DNA of 64,000 bases from Sinotaia quadrata. Its lineage: Eukaryota; Mollusca; Gastropoda; Architaenioglossa; Viviparidae. The translations under genes were made by a program, and so were the position numbers. The notes under the pieces are model-generated. The model saw only the letters and a program-made list of their open reading frames with translations, did not search any database and was not told where the DNA came from. The stretch covers positions 88,289,135 through 88,353,134 of the forward strand of contig CM054180.1 in the NCBI GenBank assembly GCA_028829895.1, in the 5' to 3' direction. Shown here in pieces: positions 12,501 to 24,370 of this stretch (its first letter is position 1; the number at the start of each line of letters is the position of its first letter).

Positions 12501-14987
12501 TTTACTATTAAGTTCTGAAAATGTGTAAATATTTTACATATAGTTAATGTTTTATTTATTTGTTGATTTTTAGGCAACAGAAAACCTGTTAAAAACATCA
12601 TCCGTGTGGAGCTGAAGCGTAATCCTCGACGCACTTATTCGGCCATTAGAAAAATTACTAAGAAAGGTGGATATAGGAAAGACCTTAACAAGGTTAGTTG
12701 ACATTGGAGATGTAAAAAAGATGTTAAAGCTTATGATCTAAGTACAGATAGCACCTGGCACCGGAATTTTTTTTTCTTTCAGTTATCAGATTTATCAAAA
12801 CAGAAGGCAGTGGCTTTCCTTAGTTACAGGATGTTTAGATCTTTCTGATACATCACTGAATTATATATTTTTCATATATTCTGCCTATGTACATAATACA
12901 TATTTTCATATCAAAAAAACAGAAGGGATTGTATGCATTCAGCTATTAAGCACACAGAAAACAAAACCTTTACTGCTTGAGACATTTTGGAGTCAGCCTC
13001 CAAAAAACACAACACAATGAATACAAACAACATAGCTGCCATGATATTAGTTGACTACTTCTGTCTACATTATGAGAGGTGGTAAAGCATAGAGGCATAG
13101 ACATATTGTATACCTCTCTAGATTTTTACTATGGGTCTATTGTTTAAAAAGTGCAGGCATGTATTAGGCAACTTCATACCTCAGCAGGGTTGATGTTCTT
13201 TCTGAACTTAAGGCCACACTACCACATGCCAAGAAGGAAAAAACTATTTATCAACCTACAGCTTTCAAATTTGGAATATAAGTTGTCCTTTATATAAGAA
13301 AGCAAAAACAGTTGCCAGATTTAGAATATCTTGTTTAGTTTTTATTTTATTAATTTTTTAATGTTTGAAAATATGTACTATTTCAGCATTCGTAAAAAAT
13401 TCATAAAATATTTCAAACATGTATTAAAAAATAGAGAGAGATTTTTATTATCTACTGGACAAACTCCAAAAAGTTACACATGCCTGTTAAAAAATTTTAA
13501 GAAAAAAAATGGTTATGGTTTTGTTTTAATTGTACCCGTCAAAAATATTTCTTTGTGGGTACATGTAGAATTTTTAAAATTTATAACCCCCCCCCCCCCC
13601 CAAACTAAAGCATATAGCTTTTTCATCCATGCGTAACTTTTTAACTATATGTATGAGGAACTTATATACCAAATTTCAGGGACATGGAATAATTACAACT
13701 ACTCAACTAAGGGGCCTTGGCATGTTGTTCATTGGAGGAAGTCGTTTTGAGAAAAACGCATTTAAAGTAAACTAAAGACTACAGAACTTGAAAACTGTGT
13801 TCAAAGTTTATTTTTTTAAAAAGCTCATCACTTGTACACTCCTCATCTAGCAGGTTAATAGATGTTATTTCTATTGATGATCTGTTTTCAGTCAGTGGTA
13901 TGAAATAGAGTTAACTTCCAACTACAACATACAAAGAATAATAAAAATATTTTCAAGCTACAGTCTTCAAATTTAATCCTTGTAGTGTCTTTGATTTAGA
14001 TGAGAAAAATCAGTTTTTTAATATCTCATTTTAATTTTTTACAAACAAAATACATTTGCCAAAGTTATTTAAATTTAAAATACCTGGATCAATGTATGAG
14101 CATGCCAGGAGAATTTTTAATTCATTTATTTTATTATCCTTAATAAACATCATTAAAAGAATTGAAATAGAGAAAGTTATGATTTAATTTTAAAAATAAG
14201 TATTACAGTACACAGAATCTTTACATTAATTATAAAAGTTAAATTTTAAAAATGTCGAAAATAAAATAGTGGTTTCAGGCTTCATTCACTCCTTGATTTT
14301 ATGCCTGTGTACGCAAGGAACCAATACCTCAAGTTTTAACTTTGTGAATTTACTATATATCGAAATCTTGGTCTCTTAATAAGAAGCACAGATTAGAAAA
14401 AAACATATTAAATTCTAAACTTAACCTTAAAATAAAATGTGCTTTCATTCTATTTTTTTTTTAATATGCCTTGTATAAAATCTGTAAAGAATATTGCTTT
14501 ATATGATTATGTAATTTTCATTTTAATTGTTGGATATATCTGATATATCCATTTCATTTATTCAGCTATGTCTGTTCTATTTTCCAAGATCTTTAACTAT
14601 TGACATTCATTCATTTAATAATAGTCATAAATAAAACTTCTGTAAATTAAAATTTTTTTGTTTATTTTACATATTTAAAAATATTAATTAAAACTGAAAA
14701 AGAGAATGCCACAAAGAAATTTTATCTTGGATACTATTTTAATACTGTTGAGAGGTTTAATCATTTTACTCCTTTGATTTTACATTTAAATTTTTCAAAA
14801 GCTAATCCTATTTTAGAATACATTTAATCAGCAGCGATGTTAGGACCACATAAAAAATATATCTTGTCTAGAATTAATGTTATGACTTTGAACCTTTTTC
14901 CAGGCTGCTGTTCGTCGTGCTGCAGCTATTATCAGAAGCCAGCGTCCTGTTGTACCCAAAAAGACAGGCCGTGGCAGGAAAGATTAA
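9551..14987 (+). CDS. RPL28: 60S ribosomal protein eL28
   Basis: Spliced CDS of four coding exons: 9551-9634, 10401-10524, 12574-12692 and 14904-14987, giving 136 residues, close to the 137 of the human protein. All introns are GT-AG with phases 0, 1 and 0 (donors gtaagt, gtcagt, gttagt; acceptors tttgtag, tttttag, ttccag). The start is fixed by the family N-terminus [20 protein letters not shown]. Further signatures are [21 protein letters not shown], the lysine/arginine-rich middle, [15 protein letters not shown], and the basic tail ending GRGRKD. eL28 is a structural protein of the large ribosomal subunit that binds rRNA on the solvent side. Expression is probably set by the TOP-type start upstream. 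The family identification is secure. Coding intron 3 contains a 398-bp tandem duplication, and I found no clear box C/D snoRNA in any intron. Confidence 0.97.
10616..10639. repeat. (TA)n microsatellite in RPL28 intron
   Basis: A run of alternating t and a, about 24 bases, between coding exons 2 and 3. Confidence 0.9.
11071..11860. repeat. 398-bp tandem duplication in RPL28 intron
   Basis: Two copies, 11071-11468 and 11469-11860, both open with agtgtcacatg and close with agtggctatc. They differ by scattered substitutions and a few small indels. Copy 1 has aaaatggcggctcag where copy 2 has aaaatggtgactcag, that is, CpG sites lost in copy 2. Each copy also contains cacatggtcac and a conserved ggggtgactgggga stretch. 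No gene is recognised in it. Confidence 0.9.
12693..14903 (+). other. RPL28: RPL28 last coding intron (2.2 kb)
   Basis: AT-rich intron between coding exons 3 and 4, with a poly-C run at about 13588-13602. A 101-codon frame at 13331-13636 is AT-driven and not supported. I looked for box C/D and H/ACA snoRNAs and saw no clear one. Confidence 0.85.
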
Positions 14988-15009
14988 GTTGTATATGAAA
15001 CAAAATTAC

Positions 15010-15015
15010 AATAAA
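15010..15015 (+). promoter_or_regulatory. RPL28: RPL28 polyadenylation signal
   Basis: A canonical AATAAA lies 23 bases after the RPL28 stop codon, followed by a T-rich downstream element (tgtttgtttttttt). This implies a very short 3'UTR, usual for ribosomal-protein mRNAs. Confidence 0.85.
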
Positions 15016-15059
15016 TTGTTCAGCTGATGTCATCTTTGTTTGTTTTTTTTATTTAAGGT

Positions 15060-15869
15060 GACTCTGTAATGTTCTTTAACATATATTTTATTCTTTTGTT
15101 TAAAAGAGTGTGATTGTTTATATTTCTGTCTTTTTACCTTTCTCAGACATTATTGACCATCAAACTGACACAGTTCCAAAATTCACTTTTCTTTTTAAAT
15201 TTATTTTTTTATTTCATATGGGATATGAAACTGCTAGTGCTACTAACAGTTTTTGCTAACGTATGTTGAATTGACTTCCCATGAGACCTGTTAATTATTC
15301 AATTTGTGTAAAGATATCTAATTTATTATAACTTCATTTAAGCCTCATTTCCTATCTGCTCTCTTGAATTCTGTTAAAAGAGGTTCAAGAAGAATTTATA
15401 AGGCAAAGAATTAGAGAAATAAACAGCTATATGTTGAGGAATCATTTACATGTTATGGCATCCATATTTGGAATTGTATAATGACATCATCGATTTCAAA
15501 CTTTAGACCATCATGACCCTCAAATTGGATTATTTCAATACACTTCAGAATAATATTTTCTTTTCTGATGTAGGTGAATGTTTGTTATAGCATTTTTTGA
15601 ACCTTAATATATCATTAGGTCTAAAAAGGATAAGTCCATCTCACACTAATAAGTTGGAACAACCTTCCCGCTGTTTTATGAAGAATTATGAAATGTTAAA
15701 TACCATATTTAATCTAATTATTCAGCTTAAAATAAAAGGTTTTAAAAGAGATAATTGACACATTGGAATGGGGAATATTTTGTGTTTAGAATGGTTGACG
15801 CAAGCTTAGAACAATAAAACTGAGAAGGATTGAAGAAATAAGAAATACCTAGCGAGAGTCCACCGCACG
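15060..15869. other. Intergenic AT-rich sequence 3' of RPL28
   Basis: No gene, RNA or clear repeat recognised. Confidence 0.5.
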
Positions 15870-15966
15870 CACACGACACAGCTATCCCTTGGTAGAACAG
15901 GTGCTAAAAGACTGCCACACGACACAGCTATCCCTTGGTAGAACAGGTGCTAAAAGACTGCCACAC
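15870..15966. repeat. 46-bp tandem duplication
   Basis: Two essentially perfect copies containing 'ccttggtagaacaggtgc'. A 79-codon frame reads across it but shows no domain. Confidence 0.9.
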
Positions 15967-16694
15967 GCCAACATGCTTTTGCAACAATGGCTTCACTTTG
16001 AATGGACGGACTCTCCTGAAAACGAGAACAGTTTAGACTTATATCTTCTGTTTATTCCGGCTACTGAACACAGTGATACACTTAGTCCAACTACTGAAGT
16101 CATTCAATATATTTATTCTAACTACTGAAGGCTTTATATCTTAATCGTGTTTTGTGCTTGACCTATCTTCACCCAGCGGGCAATAAACTTTCAGTAAATA
16201 AAATTTGTCTGATTGTACTTGTGATGTATGCTTTTGTTGTTCAATCATTTTTAGTGTTCATAAATAAATCATTATCTAAGAATAAAATCATATATATATA
16301 ATAGAGCAAATAAGAAAACTACATAAATATCAACAAAAAACTCCATTGTTAGATTTATTTTATATTTGTCTCTACTTTTCCTTCATATTGTGCATCTTGC
16401 TAATTTTAATGACAGTATTTTTATTATATATATATATTTTAAAAAATAAATATTTATTTATTTAAAAAATATATACTTGCTTTTTCTTCATTAAATAGCA
16501 TGAACAAACAATATATTGCTTTTAAAACACGTTACAGTTTAATAAAATATGCACTGATTGTTAAAATATGATGGAAATTTTATGCAAATAAAAAAAGAAG
16601 AGCGTGAGTAATCAAAACTGCACAGCATTCAAAATGCTCGTTGAATGGGCCGCATAAAAGACGGTTCTGCAGGTCGTGGTTGGAGGGGTTAGAC

Positions 16695-16919
16695 CAGGGG
16701 TCGCCCGCAGGCCTTTCTAAAAATAGCACAACTCAGCTGCAAACTAAGTAAATTTGTTATAATTCAGAAGATGGTAGCCCTTCGTATGACTCAGTACCCA
16801 TGAAGTAGCTTCTTTTGAAGTCATAATTTAACTTTACACATTATCAGTATTATTTTTCTTATTTGTTTAGAATATTACTGTTTTAGTTTTCTCAGTTTCA
16901 AAAAGGTTAATGACCCCTG
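16695..16919. mobile_element. hAT-type MITE, 225 bp, same family as 61135-61332
   Basis: Starts CAGGGGTCGCCCGC and ends ATGACCCCTG. The flanking octamers are ggttagac (16687-16694) and gtttagac (16920-16927), 7 of 8 matching, as for a hAT 8-bp target duplication. An internal 18-mer, cttcgtatgactcagtac at 16780-16797, is the exact reverse complement of 61177-61194. A gcccgcaggcctttct stretch near the left end also matches the other copy in inverted orientation. Confidence 0.8.
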
Positions 16920-17099
16920 GTTTAGACAATCTATTCTGTATTAAGTTAATTGAGCAAGAATGTAGACCATATTCGTCCTGATAGATAAAAAATTATGAGA
17001 AAATGCTTATTATTTCACGACTTAAGAAGCTCTTTGTCTTCACATTCTTCTGCTGCGTCTTTATCATCGACGATAAGAGTTAGGCTACAAGGTGTCAAT

Positions 17100-17385
17100 G
17101 GCTCTTTCCCCATGTTTTCGAAGCAATAAGGTGCCAACGATTGCTACTCTTTCCATTTATTGGCGATCATGTCAGTGAATAAGTATGGAAACCAATAAGG
17201 TGACAAGGGCTTCTAATCTTTTTACCTGTTTGCTGGGCGATCATTTCTGTGTATAATAATTATGGTTAGCAATAAGTTGACAAGGGCAGCTATTCCTTTT
17301 ACCTGTTTGCTGGGCGATCACGACTGTGCCAAAGCTGCTACTTTTTCAAACTGTTTTCTGAGCGTTCACTTCTGTACGTAATACG
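17100..17385. repeat. Degenerate tandem repeat, about 80-90 bp unit
   Basis: Three to four diverged copies containing 'tttgctgggcgatca' and 'aagggc(a/t)(g/t)ct'. A pyrimidine and poly-C run follows at 17390-17440. Confidence 0.65.
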
Positions 17386-17440
17386 ACATTCTCTCTCTCT
17401 CCCCCCCCCCCCCCCCATTTTTTTTTCTTTTTTCTTTTTT

Positions 17441-18803
17441 TTTAGGGAGTGATATGGTCAGAACCTCATAGAGATGAGAACCTAGCCTTTCCAGAATTAT
17501 GCATAGTCGAGACGCAAGCAGGGTGTCTTAACAGCATTATAGGCCCACGGCAGAGCAGTGCGTTGGGGCCCCTACCTATACAACCATTCATAGGAATGAA
17601 AATTGACAGCAAGTCACAACATACATAGATTAGCTTGGGGTCCCCAGACACTGCCCCGCGCGAAAGACGGCACTGGACTCCAAGCTCTGGAGAGGAAGGA
17701 AGCTAAAGAACCACAGTTGTGACCAGAGAGCAGCTACCCACTTGTCAAATGATGAGCATTTTTTTTCTTCTTTATTTATCTCTCCTATCCTTTCCTGCCC
17801 TGTTACAGTTTTCTTCTTTAATTTCTCGCATTTTGAGTTTGTTATAATAATAAACCAAAGCGACAACTGTGAATAAATAATGTACTACTGAATACTTTCA
17901 ACACAATAATTTTTAAAATATATATCTTATAGTTTGTGTTCACACCTGTTCTTTTCTATGTTGACAGTTGTGTTATGTATTTTACAAAATTGCAGTAGCT
18001 TGGCTGTGTGTGTGTTATTGTGAGCGAGTGACCTTCCCTGTACAATCAAAAGCTAGACATATTGCCCTATGGCCTATGCTAATACTAATAATTCAGTATT
18101 TATTTGTATCTACTCATCTGTCCACCCAACCCCGGCACTGCAAAGCTTCATTCGGATGTAATTGGGTACCTTTAGATCAGGTGAAGGCATTTGTAGGAAA
18201 TATTAAAAATAAATCTGACAGTAACAAACAATGTAGAAATGAAAATAGTTTTCACACATCACTGATAGAAAGATTACGTATATAGGCTGGCTGTTGACAG
18301 ATACATGTAGAAAGTGGACATCTTCCTGGGTTGGCGTGAACTGGAGGGCATATACCCCATTCCTTTCGTGGAAATATATTAGGGGGGGGGGGGGTATTTC
18401 TTAAAACAAAAATTTATAACTTTAGTCTTGCACTAAGTACCACGTAATGATGAGATTTCCGTACATTTTTATTGTGGTTTCTAATGATTGCATTGTTAAT
18501 TATGACTGCATAGCAGCAATAAAAACGAGTGGCAGATTAATCTCTTTTTCCTAGTGAACGACTAACGCCACCGTGTTAAACAAGTGTTGTGACAGGATAC
18601 AAATGTGTATTCGTTTGTGCGACGAAGTAAATTTGCCTATCCCTAATTATATATTGTTGCCAATGTTGGCGTGAGCTGATCTTGGGCATTGCTTATGATG
18701 ATATTTTTGAATACTTGCATAATGAAATAACTCCAATATTGAATATTTTCATAACAAAATGGAAAGATACATCTCAGTTCTGAAACTTTCATAATGAAAA
18801 GAA
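17441..18803. other. Intergenic sequence
   Basis: Frames of 60-105 codons occur on both strands without recognisable domains or splice context. An oligo-G run is at about 18383-18395. I see nothing I can call. Confidence 0.4.
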
Positions 18804-18928
18804 GAGCTATAACAGTTTTAAATATTTTGTGATACATTTTATTCTATTACAGGAACAAAACGACAGTACTTTTAATCAGCCTTAAAAGCTATAACAGTTT
18901 AAAATATTTTGTGATACGTTTTATTCTG
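18804..18928. repeat. Short duplication, about 83-bp spacing
   Basis: Two copies of about 40 bases beginning 'agctataacagttt' and containing 'atattttgtgatac', at 18804 and 18888. Confidence 0.85.
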
Positions 18929-19041
18929 GGGCTATTTAAACAAGTGTCTGTTGATGTGTCTAATTCTATGAATTAGGTCGAAGAAAAAATAAAGAAATTA
19001 TGAAGTGAAGACGTTCCTCATTAAGAGATTTTATCATTTAT

Positions 19042-19164
19042 ACCAGCAATATCTGTGTAATGATAGCATTTATTTAATTAGTTTACTACCAGTAATATCT
19101 GTGTAATGATAACATTTATTTAATTAGTTTACTACCAGCAATATCTGTGTAATGATAACATTTT
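19042..19164. repeat. 46-bp tandem repeat
   Basis: About 2.7 copies with core 'atatctgtgtaatgataa', nearly identical. Confidence 0.9.
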
Positions 19165-20769
19165 GGTTTAAAGTAACGTCTGCATCCACAACTCTGACAT
19201 TATCCATTGGAGATACCTATAAGTCTCCAGGTACGAGTAACCCAGAGTCCAGTGATTGATTTGCAACACAAAATTATTCCCCATGTTAGAGATACCCAGA
19301 GTCTGGGTAGAGTCCATTGATTGCAACACAAAATAATAATTATTAAAATAGTCATTATACGTATATACTGTTACTTCTTCACAATTATTAAAGGAAAATA
19401 ATCTCAGTTTGTCAAACTTTTAATATGGTATAACAAATTAAATTAAGATTTTGTATGCTGCAGTGTTAACAGTACCAATCACTCATTTGAGTTTATATTC
19501 ACCTACAACACTGAATGAACAATCTCTATTCCAGTGGAAATCTTTTCCTTAGATTGAATATTAAAGCTCGAACATTCAAATTTTGTATCGGTAACACGAT
19601 CGAGAGTTACGTACTCGGATTCGCATGTCACAGCAGTAGAATTAAATTAAATACGGAAATAAGAATTACTGTCTCAAAACGGTTCATTGGGTATAATGAC
19701 GTGGAGGGCAAACCACTGGTAAACTGTCGTATGGATAATCAAAGACAACAAATGCAAGTTTATAAAGAGCATTTTGTAGGCTACTGACTGAGGGACTATC
19801 CCATAACTCTTAGACAACAGTTCAAGACACTTTCGATAAAACTGTTGTGGTATCTTGTGTGGGTTGGTCCGTTCTCTCAGACAACAGTTATTTCAAGAAA
19901 TTGTGTCTTATAACAGTTGTATTGCCATTGGTAGTATGGCTCAGAACTTGGTGTATATTAGACAATGTTTCGCTTAACAAGGTCAGTGTTTGCTAACTCA
20001 CTTTAATTTTAGACCTTATCGTGTTTGGAGGCCTGCTGAGTCACAAGTGCCACCGACGTCACAGCCTATTTCGACTGGATAAGAGCCGCTTGTACCTCAT
20101 TTTGAAATCTAACTTGAATGCTGTCATTGAACGTGGCCATTTTTATTTCAATGTTCATGCTAACATGTCTGGGCAAGCTAGATTTTCAACAGTTCATAGC
20201 AGACGCAAAATCAGCACACCTGTAACTGACAAGCTTGTGCACACAGTATTGACATCCCTCACCTTGACACTGACATTCAATTAGGACACTAGCGGACACC
20301 GTAACGTCTTTACATGGATATTGACTTAATACGCAGCAGGCTTCGTAACTTTAGAGCAGGTAGTGAGTGAATGTGTTCACTCTAACATTAGGAATACCTG
20401 GGAGTATCATACTTCACGCTTGGAGGCTTTTTATGCAATACACTGCATACCGTGTCTATTGTTGTCTATAGCACAAATGAAGGGATGATTCATTTTGTTG
20501 GTATTATAAGCGTTCATTTCTAATATCGTCTACGACACACGTCTTGCTAGGACATAGTGTGGAGTCCTGTGTTACCGACTACTCTGAAACATCGTTTCTT
20601 TGTGTATTTCTTATTTTGTCCCAGCTTTTTAATATTTGTAATATAAACATTTATAATAATCTTTTTGTATGTCATGAGTAGAACAATGCATTAAAATTTA
20701 TTAATTTCAGTTTGTATGTGCTAGTTGAGGACATGTTGGCATTTTCCTAATATTTACGTGCACCAGTGC
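19165..20769. other. Intergenic sequence
   Basis: Contains frames at 19515-19787 and 20021-20284 without family resemblance or splice evidence. There is a partial duplication near 19220-19330 (boxes of 'acccagagtc'). No gene is called. Confidence 0.4.
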
Positions 20770-20955
20770 CGTTACATCAGTTGTGTGATTATTAGCAAGG
20801 CTAACTTGTCTGCCGTTACGTCACTTGTGCATGATTATAACAAGGCAAACGTGACTGCCGTTACGTCAGTTGTGCTTGATTATAAAAAGGCAAACGTGAC
20901 TGCCGTTACGTCAGTTGTGCGTGATTATAAAAAGGCAAACGTGACTGCTGTCATA
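20770..20955. repeat. 45-bp tandem repeat carrying a CRE/ATF-like octamer
   Basis: Four copies. Three contain an exact TTACGTCA at 20816-20823, 20861-20868 and 20906-20913, spaced by exactly 45 bases. The unit length is divisible by three, which explains the open frame across it. Confidence 0.9.
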
Positions 20956-21210
20956 TTAGTTGTGTAGTTATCTCTGCGGACAACTGATTGTCAGTTTGAA
21001 TTTATTAAATGTGTCACAGATATTAATTCTTTAACAGCTATTTCACAGTGGACTTAAGGAAGCTGCAGAGAAAATGACGGAAAATAAAAGTAAGTCTGCT
21101 TGTAATATTTTCGTGTATAGTAAAACTGTGTTAGATATTAGTATGCCTGAAGACAGTCCTATAGTAATAGTATCTAAATATTTCTCACTCTGGGCCTAAG
21201 AAATTATATC

Positions 21211-21470
21211 TAAACATGTCTCAAATAGGTCAACGTAAATACTGTCTATACATTTGTGTTTCATATAGGCTTACGTAATACTGTCTAGACATTTGTGTTT
21301 CATATAGGCTTACGTAATACTATCTAGACATTTGTTTCATATAGGTTTACGTAATACTGTCTAGACATTTGTGTCTCATATAGGCTTACGTAATACTGTC
21401 TAAATATTTGTTTACTGCAGACGTCGGTAATACTGTCTTATCATTTCTGTAGACATTTGTAAAACTGTTT
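21211..21470. repeat. About 39-bp tandem repeat
   Basis: Five to six copies with core 'catataggcttacgtaat', decaying toward the right end. Confidence 0.85.
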
Positions 21471-21518
21471 AAAGATTTCTAGATGCCTATGTACTGCTAA
21501 TTATTTGTATGCCCCCAA

Positions 21519-21642
21519 ACAGGCCTATATTATTAGTAAACCAGGGCAGGCCAGTAGTAATATTATCTAATAAACAACAGGCCTATATTATTAGTAAAGG
21601 AGGGCAGGCCAGTAGTAATATTGTCTAATAAACACCAGGCCT
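21519..21642. repeat. About 60-bp tandem duplication
   Basis: Two copies with core 'gggcaggccagtagtaat', preceded by 'ggcctatattattagtaa'. Confidence 0.85.
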
Positions 21643-21812
21643 ATAGCAGTACTAACTGAAGGCAGAACTATAGAAACACTAAATGAAGGCAGAACTTTAG
21701 TAATACTAACTGATGGCTGACCTATAGTAATACTACTTGAAGGCAGACCTATAGTAATACTAAGTGAAGGCAAGCCTATATTAATAAAGTGAAGACAGGC
21801 CTATAGTAATTC
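21643..21812. repeat. About 28-30-bp tandem repeat
   Basis: Five to six diverged copies around 'cctatagtaatacta' and 'tgaaggcag'. Confidence 0.8.
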
Positions 21813-22370
21813 CAGTGCCTGGCTTTAGCCTCCTTGTAGATCTAAGAAAGGTTTTGATTAGAAAAACTTCTTTCTCCACTTGCTACCTTACATGTATTGT
21901 TAGTAAAATTCGCAAAGCAATCCATACATGATGTATATTATGCTCTTTTATAAAGTTTAACTCTATGTGCGGAGTAATTTTACCTTTGACCTTATCAGAA
22001 AGAATAGATTAGTTATCGCAAAACAGAGTACTGTCTATGTCAGATTTCGAATTCATCCTGAGTTTAATTTTAAGATACAATTTAAGAAGTTCTCTTCTTT
22101 CTGGTAGATTGTACATTAGATACCTCCCCAACCCCAGGTTTCTAAATATTCATCTAATTGTTTAAATCTTTTTTTCATTGACATTAAAGTAGAGGATTGA
22201 AGAATTCGACTTCTTTACTGGACAAACATTCATCTTGGACAATTTCATGTCACTGACATTTTTTGTTTAACATATTTTTCAATGATCGTAAACTTTTAAT
22301 TTCTTTTTCAAACTGTTACTGTTTCTCTACTCTTGGAATTTACATCCAGACGTTCTTTTTTAACTTCTGA

Positions 22371-22556
22371 ATTTCTCCCGAACATTATGATAATTTATTT
22401 CGTTTTGCAGCATTGGAATTTCTCCCGAACATTATGATACTTTATTTCGTTTTGCAGCATTGGAATTTCTCCCGAACATTATGATACTTTATTTCGTTTT
22501 GCAGCATTGGAATTTCTCCCGAACATTATGATACTTTATTTCGTTTTGCAGTATTG
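22371..22556. repeat. 47-bp tandem repeat ending in an acceptor-like tract
   Basis: Four nearly identical copies. Each contains 'tttcgttttgcag', which resembles a 3' splice site on the plus strand, followed by 'cattgg'. No exon is recognised next to it. Confidence 0.95.
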
Positions 22557-22796
22557 GCCTTTATGGAGAACAGAAAATACATATAAAAATCACAAAAAGG
22601 CGTTAAAATTAATGTTACTTCGACAAACAAAGGCAATACACTTAAATTCAAACAATTGGGAACTTGCAATATATATATATTAAAATTGTTGTTGTGGAAA
22701 GTATACGTAAACGTGATGCTAATTATTATTATTTATTATTTTTATTCTTTGTGGGGAGGCTTATAGTTTTGAAGAAAATGTTATTACACTGTTGCC

Positions 22797-23232
22797 TTTT
22801 TCGCACAGTTACAAAACAATCCTCTATTGGCTGATTTCGCACAGTTACAAAACAATCCTCTATTGGCTGATTTCGCACAGTTACAAAACAATCCTCTATT
22901 GGCTGATTTCGCACAGTTACAAAACAATCCTCTATTGGCTGACTTCGCACAGTTACAAAACAATCCTCTATTGGCTGATTTCGCACAGTTACAAAACAAT
23001 CCTCTATTGGCTGACTTCGCACAGTTACAAAACAATCCTCTATTGGCTGATTTCGCACAGTTACAAAACAATCCTCTATTGGCTGATTTTGCACAGTACA
23101 AAACAATCCTCTATTGGCTGATTTCGCAGTTACAAAACAATCCTCTATTGGCTGATTTCGCACAGTTACAAAACAATCCTCTATTGGCTGATTTCGCACA
23201 GTTACAAAACAATCCTGTATTGGCTGATTCTA
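22797..23232. repeat. 36-bp minisatellite, about 12 copies, with inverted CCAAT motif
   Basis: Perfect or near-perfect direct copies with core 'caatcctctattggctga'. One copy near 23090 has lost two bases and another near 23125 lost a few. The unit is a multiple of 3, so long open frames appear on both strands (up to 156 codons). They encode only the 12-residue repeat, which is not evidence for a gene. ATTGG in each unit is a CCAAT box in inverted orientation. Confidence 0.97.
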
Positions 23233-23289
23233 TAACCGCAACTCGTGCGTTCACCGCTTACATTTAAACAATCGAGTTCAAATCAAGAG

Positions 23290-23436
23290 AGTTAAGATGT
23301 GAAGTTATTTTGTTAACTAACTTTACAAAACTTTAACCCAAGTTAACTAAGATGTGAAGTTATTTTGTTAACTAACTTTACAAATCTTTAACCCAAATTT
23401 GAGCCTAAGATGTGAAGTTATTTTGTTGGCTCAAAA
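23290..23436. repeat. About 52-58-bp tandem repeat
   Basis: Three copies with core 'aagatgtgaagttatttt'. Confidence 0.85.
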
Positions 23437-24370
23437 GATTCACATTAAAACCTGCACATCTAACACTGACAAATAAATGCGTTGCTATTTATAAATATTG
23501 AAGTGCATACATTGCCTACTAAGGTTTATTTATAAAGTTTGCTCCGTCGATCCCAGAAAACAAGTTTGTTGAAGAGATCTGCTTAACAAGGAAGTAACAT
23601 GCAACGATCTGTGTACTCGCACTTTTATTCTGTTAGCAGATGATACGTATGGAAACTGAGGTCGAATTGAAATGAAAGAGGAAGTAAATTATGTACATAT
23701 ATGTCTATGTGTATGCAGGCGTATGTGTGCGCGCGCGTTTGTCAAGTATGCATAAACGTTTTGATGGTGTTAAAGGGATGTTACTTTATTAATTAAGTGA
23801 CTTCTTATATAACTGCTTGCAGCCCCTGCGTCACACAACACATTTTTATTTTAGTTATGGTCATCTGTATTGTTTTAAATGGCAGTAGACTCCCACTCTT
23901 CCCTAACTAACATAGAAAAATTCGTACTAAGCATAAACAAAATATCGCTGGCCTCTACAAAAACGAATAAGAATGGGGATTAATTTATGGCAAGAAAAAA
24001 GGGCTGGTAAAATAATTAAGCACTTGTTTACTTTGTTTGGCTCCAATAATTTTTATCACAACTTTAAAGCCAAGTTCATTTCAGTCGACTGCAATTCTGG
24101 GTGAGCCATTTAGCTTTGCACTTGTAGCAAGCCGTACAAGTGATTCTATTTCTAGAGCTGGCAAAGGTTGTACGTAGCTTGATAGCTGACAGGCATGAGA
24201 CATGATTCCTTAAGGAAAGGAATGCATTCATTCCCACTGTGGAGCGTGAACTCTCAAGTTTTCATAAAATTAAAATATTTTTTCAAAATACTTTGATCAC
24301 TCTTTTAAGTGCAATAATTCAATTGCTGTTGTCTCGTTTAGTGCAATTAGTTTCTGAGAGTCAAGACGGT
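23437..24370. other. Intergenic sequence
   Basis: AT-rich, with a short alternating gtgtgcgcgcgcg tract near 23730. No gene recognised. Confidence 0.45.

Noticed and set aside
13331..13636. 101-codon ORF within the last RPL28 coding intron
   Set aside because: Lys/Phe-rich product of AT-rich sequence, crossing a poly-C run; no recognisable domain.
9635..14903. Intronic snoRNAs in RPL28
   Set aside because: Ribosomal-protein introns often host them, but no pair of box C (RTGATGA) and box D (CTGA) with terminal pairing could be found. The ttgatga near 13876 lacks the purine and a partner box.
17466..17866. Minus-strand ORFs of 61 and 78 codons
   Set aside because: No domain, low-complexity start, and no splice or promoter context.
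22797..23232. CRISPR-like regular 36-bp direct repeats
   Set aside because: There are no unique spacers between repeats, the units are contiguous, and the context is clearly eukaryotic. It is a minisatellite.
22729..23267. Long ORFs on both strands encoding 12-residue repeats
   Set aside because: They come from a 36-bp unit lacking stops in several frames. Both strands being open at once, with no start or splice context, argues against coding.
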